Assembly (NCBI GenBank): GCA_030432795.1
Contig: JAUILW010000006.1
Coordinates: 1-27,025, forward strand
From: Gammaproteobacteria bacterium
GTDB taxonomy: Bacteria; Pseudomonadota; Gammaproteobacteria; Pseudomonadales; Azotimanducaceae
Direction: 5' to 3'
DNA length: 27,025 nucleotides
Shown one piece after another: positions 7,376-16,300 of the stretch. Below the pieces are notes generated by a model. The model worked only from the letters and a program-made list of their open reading frames with translations, did not search any database and was not told the DNA's origin. Both the position numbers and the translations under genes were made by a program. Positions within the stretch are counted from its first letter, which is position 1, and each line of letters starts with the position of its first letter.

Positions 7376-8614
7376 GTGAAGGAGTTTCAGAAAACCACGC
7401 AAGCGGGCCAGCTCAGCGGGCGCTACGCGCCGGAGTTCGAGCCGCTGGTCGATGCATTCGTCAGCAATTTCGAAACGCGCGGCGAGGTTGGTGCGTCGGT
7501 GTGTGTCACCGTGGAGGGCGACAGCGTCGTGGATCTCTGGGGTGGCACGAAGGATGTGCAGGCGCAGACACCCTGGCAGGAAGACACCGCGTGCGTGGTG
7601 TTCTCCAGCACCAAGGGTGCCGTGGCTCTGGCTGCGCACACGCTGGTGGCGGCCGGTGCGCTCGACGTGGATGCACCGGTGAAACGCTATTGGCCCGAGT
7701 TTGCGACGAATGGCAAGGAGGATGCCACAGTGCGCATGATGCTGGACCACAGCGTCGGCGTGCCGGCCATGCGGGAGAAGCTCAAGGACAAAGGCTGCTG
7801 CGACTGGCAATACATGGTGGAGCGCCTGGAGCGTGAAGCGCCGTTCTGGAAGCCGGGTGAACGCAACGGCTACCACATGGCCAACTTCGGCTGGACGGTG
7901 GGGGAGTTGGTGCGGCGCGCGGCGGGGCAATCGCTGGGTTCCTACTTTCATGAAGCCATTGCGGCACCTACTCAGGCTGAATGTTGGATCGGCTTGCCGG
8001 AAGCGGAGGAAACCCGCGTCGCACCAATGATTCCCTTCAAGCCCGTGCGCGGAGCTGAGCTCAGCGCGTTCACCAAAGCGTTGGTGAGCGATGCGGGTTC
8101 CATACCGTCCCTTGCCTACTACAACCAGGGCGGTTTCAGCCCCAACAGTCGTACCTGCCGCGCGGCGGAAATCGGTGGCGCTGGTGCGGTGGCCAACGGC
8201 CGTGGGCTGGCGCGCATCTACGCGCCGTTCGCCTGCGGCGGCAGCCTGAACGGCCGGCGCTTCGTGGACGCCGACACCCTGGCTGCCATGGGCGAGGTCG
8301 CGGTGGCCACGCATCAGGACGCAACGCTGCTCATCCCCACGCGTTTTTCGCTGGGCTTCATGAAATCCATGGACAACCGCCGGGACCAGGCGGTGGACAA
8401 GAGCAGCGCGATCTTCAGCAGTGCGGCATTCGGGCACGTGGGTGCCGGCGGCAGCGTCGGTTTCGCAGATCCTGCCGCGCGCATGAGCTTTGGTTACGCC
8501 ATGAACAAGATGGGCCCTGGCATCCTGATGAATGAGCGCGGCCAGTCGTTGGTGGATGCGGCGTATCGCTGTCTTGGCTACCAGAGCAATGCTTCAGGGG
8601 TGTGGCGCCGGTAG
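7376..8614 (+). CDS. Serine hydrolase, class C beta-lactamase/EstB-like family
   Basis: This 412-residue protein starts at GTG 7376 after a GGGGGCAGGG stretch. It has the SxxK nucleophile motif as Ser77-Ser-Thr-Lys80 and a tyrosine motif as GYHMANFGW with Tyr166, in the YHxxxFGW form used by EstB-type carboxylesterases rather than the YxN of true AmpC. A C-terminal GHVGAGGSVGFADP takes the place of KTG. No signal peptide is seen, so it is probably a cytoplasmic esterase or lactone/amide hydrolase and not an antibiotic resistance enzyme. Its 3' end overlaps the convergent RND permease gene by 21 bp. Its promoter must lie in or next to the MITE-like element. Confidence 0.88.
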   Translation: MKEFQKTTQAGQLSGRYAPEFEPLVDAFVSNFETRGEVGASVCVTVEGDSVVDLWGGTKDVQAQTPWQEDTACVVFSSTKGAVALAAHTLVAAGALDVDAPVKRYWPEFATNGKEDATVRMMLDHSVGVPAMREKLKDKGCCDWQYMVERLEREAPFWKPGERNGYHMANFGWTVGELVRRAAGQSLGSYFHEAIAAPTQAECWIGLPEAEETRVAPMIPFKPVRGAELSAFTKALVSDAGSIPSLAYYNQGGFSPNSRTCRAAEIGGAGAVANGRGLARIYAPFACGGSLNGRRFVDADTLAAMGEVAVATHQDATLLIPTRFSLGFMKSMDNRRDQAVDKSSAIFSSAAFGHVGAGGSVGFADPAARMSFGYAMNKMGPGILMNERGQSLVDAAYRCLGYQSNASGVWRR

Positions 8615-11600
8615 CGTCGTGCGCATGGCGATGCGGTAGAGCACGGGCACGGCCACCAGCGTCAGCACCGTCGCGAACGCCAGTCCGCTCATGATGCACA
8701 CCGCCATCTCCATGAAGAATGCATCCGCCAGCAGTGGTGCCATGCCAGCGATGGTGGTGCCGGTGGCGAGCAGCACCGGCCGCAGGCGGGAGATGCTCGC
8801 AGCGAGAATGCTCTCCAGGCTGGCGCCGCTCTCGGCCACGCGTTTGTCGATCTCATCCACCAGCACGATGCAGTTCTTGATGAGCATGCCGATGAGGCTC
8901 AACAAACCGAGAAACGCGGGAAACGTGAACGGCAGATCGGTGGCGACCAGGCCAAGCACCACCCCGCAGATGATCATCGGCAAGGTCAACCAGATGATCA
9001 GCGTCTGCTTCACCCTCCCGAAGAGCAGCAGCGTCAGCACGAACATGGCGATCACGGCCAGCACGATGCCAGGCCCCAGCGCTTCCATGGCTTCGTCGTT
9101 GCCTTCCAGCTCACCACCCCATTCCAGACGGTAGCCTGGCGGTAGCGGGATGGCTTCAATTTCCGGCTGCACGGCGAGCACGGTGTAGGTGGCGTTATGG
9201 CCGCGCGGCGGGTTGGCGATGGCGGTCATGGTGCGCACGCGGTCGCGCCGGTGAATGATGGTGTTCTGTGCCTTCAGGTTGAATCCCGGCACGATCTGCG
9301 ACATCGGTATGTACCGCTGCTGGTTGGGGCTCCACACAAGACGATCCGCCAGCCCTGCCGCGTTGGCACGCTCGTCAGCGGGCGCTCGGGCAATGATGGG
9401 TACGAGTTTGTCGGCGTCGCGGTACAGTCCGACTGGCACGCCTTCGGAGGCGAACGCCAGGGCTTGCGCGAGGTCCTGGCGGCTGATGCCGGCGGCGCGG
9501 GAACGCACGTCATCGAATTCCGGCACCAGGGTGAGGGCTGGCTGGCGCCAGTCGTTGCTGCGGTCGATGAGGTTGTGCCGCGTGTAGATGTCGAGCGCCT
9601 GTTCCACCAGCCCGCGCAGCACGTCGGGCGATGGGCCGGAGAAGCGCGCTTCGATCTTCATGCCGGTGCCGGGCGTAAACTCGGCGCGAAACACCCGTAG
9701 CTCAGCTTCCGTATGCCGCGCGGGCAGCACATCACCGAGCGTGCGGATAACCTGCGTAAGCTGCGTGTGGTCCGGCACCCGGCCGACGATCTGTGCGTAG
9801 CTGGCGTTGGGCTGCTGAGGGTTCATGATGGCGGTGAACCGGTTGGCACCACGGCCGACGAAGGCGCTGAGCGCTTCCACTTCGACCGAGTCACGAATGT
9901 CCGTCTCGAGTTGCATCACGGCACGCTCCGTGGTGGAGATGTCCGTGCCCTCCGGCAGCCAGTAGTCGATGTAGAACAGCGGCGAGCTGTTGGTTGGAAA
10001 AAAGCCGGGTTTGACGAACTGAAACGCCCAGAAGCAGGCAGCGGTGACAAGCGCGAGAACGGCGATGGTACGCCATGCGGCAGTGAGGCTTGCGCGCAAC
10101 AGCGCTCGATAGGGTGTGAAAAACCAGCCGCCGTACACTGCTGCGTCATCAGAGTTGCCAGCGGGTTTTAGCAGGCGGCTGCCGAGCATGGGTATGAGCG
10201 TTACTGCCAGCACCCAGCTCAGCAGCAGGGAGATAGCGATCACCTGAAACAGCGACAGCAGGAAGTGGCCGGCGTTGTCGTTAGACAGACTGATGGGTGC
10301 GAACGCGGCGGCGCCGATCACGGTCGCACCGAGCAGCGGCCACTTGGTGCGCTGCACCGCCCGTTCCGCAGCTTCCACCGGCGTGTACCCCTGGCGCACG
10401 CCCACCACCATACCCTCTGCAACGACGATACCGTTGTCTACGAGCATGCCCATGGCGATCATCAAGGCGCCGAGGGAGATACGCTGCAGCTGCACATCGA
10501 GCAGCGGCATGAAGAAGAACGTCCCCATGACGCTGAGCCCCAGCACCAGCCCCACCACGGTGCCCGCGCGCCAGCCCATGAACACGCAGAGCGTGAGCAC
10601 CACCGTGCCGACGCTGAGCAGCAGATTGGTGAGAAATGTCGACACCGCTCGCGCCACCTCATCGTGTTGCGCGTAGATGGGATCGATGCGCACGCCAAGG
10701 GGCAGGTTGCCGAGCTGTGCTGCGAGCTCCTGCTCCACGGCGCGACCCACCTCCACCACGTTGCGGCCGGGTGTGACGGAAACGCCGAGCGTGAACACGG
10801 GCTCGGCATTGTGGCGGATGATGTCGACCGGCACTTCCACCCGTTCGCGGGTGACGCGGGCGATGTCGCCGAGACGCATGATTTCCGTGGTGCCTGGCCG
10901 CCCGATGCTGAGGTTGGAGATGTCCGCCACGCTGTCGAAAGCGCTGACCTGGTCGATGCGCAGGCGGCGGCCGTCGACGTGCAGCGAGCCGGATGGGGTG
11001 ACCTGATTTTCCTGGGCGATGCTTGCGAACACGGTGTCCACCGGCAGGCCCAGGCGCACCAGCCTGGCGTGATCGATCTCCACGTAGATCGCTTCCTGCG
11101 GCGCACCGTCGATGCGTACCTTGGCAACACCATTCACCGTCTTCACCGTGGTTTCGAGCTGGCGGGCGATGTCGCGAATATCGCCGTCGCTGTATCCGGG
11201 TGCGGCGACTGCGAACATCAGGCCGTAGATATCGCCGAAGTCATCGAACACCTGCGGTTCGGCGGCACCGGGTGGCAACCGCCGCTCGGCGTCGTCCACC
11301 CGTCGCCGCAGCTCGTCCCACACCTGCGGGATGCGGCGCAGCGGCAGCGACTCCTCCACCTCCACGGTGACTTCGGAGCGGCCATCAACGCTTTTCGACA
11401 TCATGAGCTGGAAGTGCGGCAGCCGCTGCACCGCCGCTTCGATGACTTCCGTTACTTCGTTTTCCACCTCCGCTGCGGTGGCGCCTGGGTAGGCGGTGAC
11501 GATCAATGCGCGGTTGAACGGCATGCCAGGGTCTTCCAGCCGACCGACGTTGTTGAGGCCCCATACGCCGCCGATCAGCAGGAGAAGGACCAGCAGCCAT

Positions 11601-11644
11601 GTGTACAGAGGCTGCTCGATGGAAAGGCGGGCAATACTTCTCAA
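8594..11644 (-). CDS. RND efflux transporter permease subunit (AcrB/HAE-1-like)
   Basis: This is a 1016-residue inner-membrane proton-driven efflux pump subunit. It has a first membrane helix at about residue 12, two large periplasmic loops, and hydrophobic clusters consistent with 12 helices. The TM4 motif reads LVDNGIVVAEG: Asp403 matches AcrB Asp407, but the second Asp is replaced by Asn404. TM10 retains Lys923 in LIKNCIVLVDE, equivalent to AcrB Lys940. The open frame extends to 11827, but TTG 11644 is preferred because it overlaps the adaptor stop codon (TTGA) and begins LRSIARLSIEQP, a canonical RND N-terminus. It works with the lipoprotein adaptor encoded upstream. No TolC-type outer-membrane gene is adjacent. 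Confidence 0.92.
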   Translation of the reverse strand: MRSIARLSIEQPLYTWLLVLLLLIGGVWGLNNVGRLEDPGMPFNRALIVTAYPGATAAEVENEVTEVIEAAVQRLPHFQLMMSKSVDGRSEVTVEVEESLPLRRIPQVWDELRRRVDDAERRLPPGAAEPQVFDDFGDIYGLMFAVAAPGYSDGDIRDIARQLETTVKTVNGVAKVRIDGAPQEAIYVEIDHARLVRLGLPVDTVFASIAQENQVTPSGSLHVDGRRLRIDQVSAFDSVADISNLSIGRPGTTEIMRLGDIARVTRERVEVPVDIIRHNAEPVFTLGVSVTPGRNVVEVGRAVEQELAAQLGNLPLGVRIDPIYAQHDEVARAVSTFLTNLLLSVGTVVLTLCVFMGWRAGTVVGLVLGLSVMGTFFFMPLLDVQLQRISLGALMIAMGMLVDNGIVVAEGMVVGVRQGYTPVEAAERAVQRTKWPLLGATVIGAAAFAPISLSNDNAGHFLLSLFQVIAISLLLSWVLAVTLIPMLGSRLLKPAGNSDDAAVYGGWFFTPYRALLRASLTAAWRTIAVLALVTAACFWAFQFVKPGFFPTNSSPLFYIDYWLPEGTDISTTERAVMQLETDIRDSVEVEALSAFVGRGANRFTAIMNPQQPNASYAQIVGRVPDHTQLTQVIRTLGDVLPARHTEAELRVFRAEFTPGTGMKIEARFSGPSPDVLRGLVEQALDIYTRHNLIDRSNDWRQPALTLVPEFDDVRSRAAGISRQDLAQALAFASEGVPVGLYRDADKLVPIIARAPADERANAAGLADRLVWSPNQQRYIPMSQIVPGFNLKAQNTIIHRRDRVRTMTAIANPPRGHNATYTVLAVQPEIEAIPLPPGYRLEWGGELEGNDEAMEALGPGIVLAVIAMFVLTLLLFGRVKQTLIIWLTLPMIICGVVLGLVATDLPFTFPAFLGLLSLIGMLIKNCIVLVDEIDKRVAESGASLESILAASISRLRPVLLATGTTIAGMAPLLADAFFMEMAVCIMSGLAFATVLTLVAVPVLYRIAMRTTLPAPHP

Positions 11645-12702
11645 GGGGAGCGGCCGGATGCTTCCATCGGCCGTACGCGCATGCCCTCGCGCAGCATCGC
11701 CGCACCGGTAGTGACCACGCGGTCTCCCTGCGTGAGGCCGTGTGTGACAACGATGCCTTGTGTTGTCGTGGGGCCGGTGCGGACGGTTCTTCGCGATACC
11801 GCCTGTGTTTCGGGATCTACGATCCATACGAACAGGCTCTGATCCGTATCCGCGACTACTGCGGCTAACGGCAGCACCGTGCTCGCCTCGGCGTCAGCGG
11901 TGAGCAGCAGGTGTACGGTGGCGGTCATGCCCGGCATGAAGTTCCAGTCATCGGAGCGCGGCATGCCGAACGACACCTCGATGGTCTGCGCCACCCGGTC
12001 CGCCTCGCCCCGATTTTCCCGAAAGGTGATCGGGAAACGGGTGTCGCCGGAAAAAGAGAACGTGGCGTACATGTCCTCCACGTCGTCCTGCGACAGGGTG
12101 GCGGTGAGATGTTCCGGTACGTTGGCCACCACGTGCAGCTCACCGCCAGCGTGCAGGCGCAGAATCGGTTGTGCCGCGGTCACGTTGACGAAGTTGTCGA
12201 CGAAGCGCTGCGCGACGATGCCGTCGAACGGTGCTGTGAGGCGGCTGTCGGCAAGCTTCTGACGGGCCTGTTGCAGCCGCACCCGCTGCAGCTCGCGCAG
12301 CGAGCGCGCATCGTCTACCGCCGAGCGGGCGATACCGTGTTCGCGCAGCACGCGTTCCTTTCGATCCAGATCCTGCTCGGCGAGACGCAGCTGCACTTCG
12401 GCCTCACGCACCGCCAGCGCGAAGTCCGCCTGGTCCAGGGCTGCAAGGAGCTGGCCGCGCTGCACGTTTTCGCCCTCGCGTACCGGCAGCTGGTGCAGGG
12501 GCCCGGACACTTCGAAAGCGAGATCGATGGACCGTGCTGCTTCCACACGGCCCACCAGCGTCACCTGCTGCTGCCGTCGTGTGAGGTCGATGGTGGTCAC
12601 GCGGGCAGGGCGCACGGACTGATCTGCCGGAGCCGGCGGGCTGCGGTCTTCGCACGCAGCCAGGAGGAGCAGCATGGCTGCACAAGCGAGGCTTCGGGTC
12701 AT
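11641..12702 (-). CDS. RND efflux periplasmic adaptor (membrane fusion) lipoprotein
   Basis: This 353-residue membrane fusion protein has a lipoprotein signal ending LLAAC (Cys17). Barrel-sandwich halves (FEVSGPLHQLPVREGENVQRGQLLAALD and a later LTAPFDGIVAQRF) flank an alpha-hairpin rich in Glu, Arg and Leu, with beta-barrel and membrane-proximal domains at the C-terminus. It bridges the RND permease to an outer-membrane channel. Its ATG overlaps the tetR stop (ATGA, 12699-12702) and its TGA overlaps the permease TTG, so the three genes are translationally coupled in the order tetR, adaptor, permease. Confidence 0.92.
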   Translation of the reverse strand: MTRSLACAAMLLLLAACEDRSPPAPADQSVRPARVTTIDLTRRQQQVTLVGRVEAARSIDLAFEVSGPLHQLPVREGENVQRGQLLAALDQADFALAVREAEVQLRLAEQDLDRKERVLREHGIARSAVDDARSLRELQRVRLQQARQKLADSRLTAPFDGIVAQRFVDNFVNVTAAQPILRLHAGGELHVVANVPEHLTATLSQDDVEDMYATFSFSGDTRFPITFRENRGEADRVAQTIEVSFGMPRSDDWNFMPGMTATVHLLLTADAEASTVLPLAAVVADTDQSLFVWIVDPETQAVSRRTVRTGPTTTQGIVVTHGLTQGDRVVTTGAAMLREGMRVRPMEASGRSP

Positions 12703-13232
12703 CGCGACGCTTCCTCCGCCCGCTGCAGCAGCGTTGCGGTGAGCAGCTTGCGCTCTTTTGTGTTCAGCGGCAGGAGCCCAAGTGCGTCCATGATGCGCTG
12801 GCCTTCCAGTGCGACCAGCACCATCAGAGCATCGGCAAAATGATCAGAGCCGCGCAGCGCGTCGATGCTGTCGCGGATGAAGGTGCGCGCGCTGTCGAGC
12901 AGCTGCGGGTCTTCGGCGGAGGCCGCGAGGATGGCGAGCGCGGCGCTCTCATCGCTCCTGCTGAGCGGCTTGGTGAAGGCAAGTGCGTGCGCGTGCACGC
13001 CGCCGTAGGGGCTGCCGCTTGCCTGTATGTCCTGTTCCGCTGCAGCCAATACGCGCTCCAGCATCCCTTCGAGCAACGCCTGTTTGCTCGGGAAGTGGTA
13101 CAGGACACCACCTTTGGAAACGGCGGCTTCGGCTGCCACCGCATCGATGGTGAGGTGTGCTGCACCCTGGCTTTCCACCACCCGGGAGGCGGCGTCGAGA
13201 ATGCTCTCACGCTTGCTGGGTCGACCTTGCAT
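12699..13232 (-). CDS. TetR/AcrR family repressor of the RND operon
   Basis: This 177-residue regulator has an N-terminal helix-turn-helix domain (KRESILDAASRVVESQGAAH, then AAVSKGGVLYHFPSKQALLEGML) and a helical ligand domain. It is the first gene of the tetR-adaptor-permease operon, which is the usual layout for local control of an efflux pump. The frame is open to an ATG at 13277, but that start would lie upstream of the palindrome at 13260-13273 and adds an atypical leader. ATG 13232 begins MQGRPSKRESIL, which is typical of the family, with GGAGG about 14 bases upstream. The ligand is unknown. Confidence 0.9.
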   Translation of the reverse strand: MQGRPSKRESILDAASRVVESQGAAHLTIDAVAAEAAVSKGGVLYHFPSKQALLEGMLERVLAAAEQDIQASGSPYGGVHAHALAFTKPLSRSDESAALAILAASAEDPQLLDSARTFIRDSIDALRGSDHFADALMVLVALEGQRIMDALGLLPLNTKERKLLTATLLQRAEEASR

Positions 13233-13259
13233 AGCGCCAGTGTAGGCCTCCAAAACCAA

Positions 13260-13273
13260 ACCGTCCAGACGGT
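13260..13273. promoter_or_regulatory. Palindrome ACCGTC-N2-GACGGT, probable TetR operator
   Basis: A perfect 6-bp-arm inverted repeat with a 2-bp centre lies 28 bp before the tetR start and 78 bp before the divergent large gene. The position, size and symmetry fit a TetR-family operator controlling its own efflux operon and perhaps the divergent gene. A TATG/TTTATG-like -10 lies beside it on the minus strand. Protein assignment is by proximity. Confidence 0.55.
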
Positions 13274-13350
13274 ACATAAAGTATGGTTGCGGCGTGGAGG
13301 TTCCAGGTCTGCTGCTCTATGCTCGGTACTGTCTCAGGGAGGGCGATGTG

Positions 13351-16300
13351 ATGGGCGTTATCCGGTTGCTGTTGTGCTTGCTCGTGAGCCTGCCCGCATG
13401 GGCGGAAGTGTACGTGCCGCCCGAGCTCGAGGATTGGGTGGAGTGGGTGGAAGATGCGCATCCGCAGCTTCGCTGTCCGCCGGACCACGCCGCGGGCAAT
13501 AGCCGGCGCTGCGTGTGGATCAGCCGCCTGGACCTCAACGTGGCAGAGGGGCTTCGTTTCGAGATGCAGGTGCGCACCTACAACCGCACGCGCGTGCCGC
13601 TGCCGGGTGATGCGCGCAGCCGTCCGGAAGACGTGCGCGTTGCCGGGGTCCCGGTGGTGGTGATTGGCGAGGCACCAGAGGTGTTGCTGGATGCCGGGAC
13701 GCACACGTTGACGGGCCGCATGTCCTGGGCGCGGCGCCCGGCAGACATCGGCTTGCCGGATGCGTTCGGTGTCCTCTCCCTGAATATCGATGGCAAACGC
13801 GTTGAGCGGCCGGTCATGCGTGGCAGCCGGCTGGTGCTCGGCCAGAACGCGCCGGTGGCTGCGGCGGAACAGAATTCCTTACGCGTGGACGTGTTCCGCC
13901 TGCTGGCGGACGACCAGCCGATGCAGATGGTCACCCAACTCGTGCTGCACGTCGCCGGCTTGCCGAGGGTCGCCACACTCGGCCGCGTGCGGCTTGATGG
14001 TTTCGAAGTGCTGTCCGTCGACAGCCCGCTGCCAGCACGTGTAGATGAAACTGGCAACCTGCAGGTACAACTGTCTGCCGGGGAGCACACGGTGCGCGTC
14101 ACGTCGCGGGCAACACGGCAGCACACGGAGTATGCCGCGCCAGGATCTGGCGAGGGATGGCCCGAACAGGAAGTGTGGGGTTTTCTACCCGACCGGCAGC
14201 TTCGCCTGGTGGACGTGAGCGGTGCGCCGGGTATTGCGCTGTCGCAAACCGCCTGGCCGTTTGATGATGACGCGATTGGGTTCCTCCTCGGCGCAGACGA
14301 CCGCCTGACGCTCACCGAGTCCCAACGCGGCGACACGAATCCCAAGCCCAACCGATACAGCGTCGAACGGGCGCTGTGGCTGGCGTTCGATGGTTCGCGT
14401 TACATCGTGCACGATGCGCTCGATATGGACATCCGCGCACCCGAGCGCCTTGCCGCAGACTACGCGGTGGGGCGGGTGGAGGTAGACGGAGAGCTGCAGC
14501 TCGTGAATACGGTGCAGGGCAGCGAGCCGGGCGTAGCGGTGCAGCAGGGCGACCACTCCCTTGCCGCCCTTGGCACACTGCCTGCCGGCGCCGACATGTC
14601 GGCTACTGGCGGTTGGGCGGATGCCACCGATCTGCGCGCCTCTGTGCAACTGCCGCCGGGGTGGCGGCTTCTATGGACACGTGGTGTGGACCGTGCGCCG
14701 GACGCGTGGCTGTCTCGATGGTCGTTGTGGGATGTGTTCACGCTGGTGCTGATTGGCGTGCTGTCTGTGCGTTTCCTGCGTCTGCCGTTTGCGCTGCTGG
14801 CGACTACGGGCCTGCTGTTCGTGCTGCCGGATCACAACGGCGTGGCGCTCACCTGGGGTGTGGGCGTGGGTCTGGTCGCGGTACTCAGCCGCGTTCAGCA
14901 CGCTCGAGCGCGCGCCGTTCTGCAGGCGCTCGCCATGCTGTGGCTCACGGGCACGCTGCTGGCCACGCTGACGCTGGCGGTGTCCTTTGCCCAGCAGGCC
15001 ATGTACCCGCAACTCGAACCCTATGGCGAGCCGGCCTATGAAGACTTTGCGGCCGATATGATGCAGATGGATGCTCCCTCGTCCATGCCCGCGACCAAAT
15101 CGTCCGCAGCGCGTAGCTCAGCGATGATTGAGGAAATCGTGGTGACGGCCACGCGTCGTGAAGAGCCAAAGTACCGCGAAGGCCTGCGCCTGCAGACGGG
15201 GCCGGGCGAGCCGGACTGGCAGTGGCGTCGAGTGGCTTTGGAGTGGAGCGGGCCGGTTTCATCGGAGCAAGGCATGTCGCTGACGCTGGCGTCACCCACA
15301 TGGGTACGGCTTGGTCACATTGCGGCAGCGGCACTGGCGCTGGCGGTGGTGGCGGGGTTGTGCATAAGTCTCATTGGGCCGGCCAGACAGCGCCTTCCCG
15401 TGCCGCTGCGTACACTGCTGCCGGTGGCATTGCTTGTTGTGGCGTTGCCGGTGCCAAACTCCGTAGAAGCCCAAACGCCGGCTCCGGAGTTGCTCAAGGA
15501 GCTGGAGCGGCGCTTGCTCGCACCGGACCCATGTTTTCCGCAGTGTGCGGGCGTCGAGCGTCTTGTGATCGAGCTGCAGCAGGATCGATTGAGCCTCGGC
15601 CTGGCGGTGCATGCGGCGATCGAAGTGAGTGTGCCGGTACCGTGGAGCGACGTATGGGCGCCGGAGGAGGTTCAGCTGAACGGCGCCGCCGCGGTGGCGG
15701 CGCGTCAGGGCGAGCAGCTGCATGTGGTGGTACCGGCCGGTCGAAACGTGCTGGCGCTGCGCGGCAGCGTGCGCGCACTGGATCGTTTCGAGGTGCGCCT
15801 GCCGCTGGTGCCGGCGGCCATCGACACACGCGTGGATCAGGGCTGGCAGCTGTCGGGATTATCTGCAGGCCGCGCGACGCGCGGCAGTATCGGTTTCGAT
15901 CGGCGTGCGCAGAGCAGCGCCGAGTCCGTTGAAACCCTGCAGCCGGATGCCGCCAAACCCTTTGTGCGGGTGCACCGGCAACTGCGCTTCGATCAGGAGT
16001 GGACGGCACGCACCACCGTGCAACGTGAAGCACCTGCAGCCGGGGGCTTTACGGTCAGCGTGCCGCTGATTCCCGGTGAATCGGTGCTGGACGGCCGTTT
16101 CGAACCTCGCGACGGTGCGGTTGCCGTCGTGTTCGGCCCGCGTGACAGTACCGTGGTATGGGACAGCGTGTTGTCGCGCAACAGTGCGGTTTCGCTGGCT
16201 GCGGTTGACAACTGGAGCCTGGCTGAAACCTGGCAGCTCGTGCCAAGCAACTTGTGGCACCTGGCCCACGAAGGGGTACCGCCGCTCTATGCGCAAGAGA

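Noticed and set aside
7205..8437. 410-codon open frame antisense to the serine hydrolase that runs into the MITE-like element
   Set aside because: No transposase or other family signature; the SxxK hydrolase on the other strand explains the open frame.
7376..8614. Antibiotic resistance beta-lactamase
   Set aside because: It has no signal peptide, and the YHxxxFGW and GHVGAGG motifs fit EstB-like esterases rather than AmpC.
11645..11827. N-terminal extension of the RND permease
   Set aside because: The extra 61 codons overlap the adaptor gene, are His/Arg-rich and precede the canonical permease start.
10265..11842. 525-codon open frame antisense to the RND permease
   Set aside because: His/Arg/Ala-rich shadow of the permease with no domain; codon-bias artefact.
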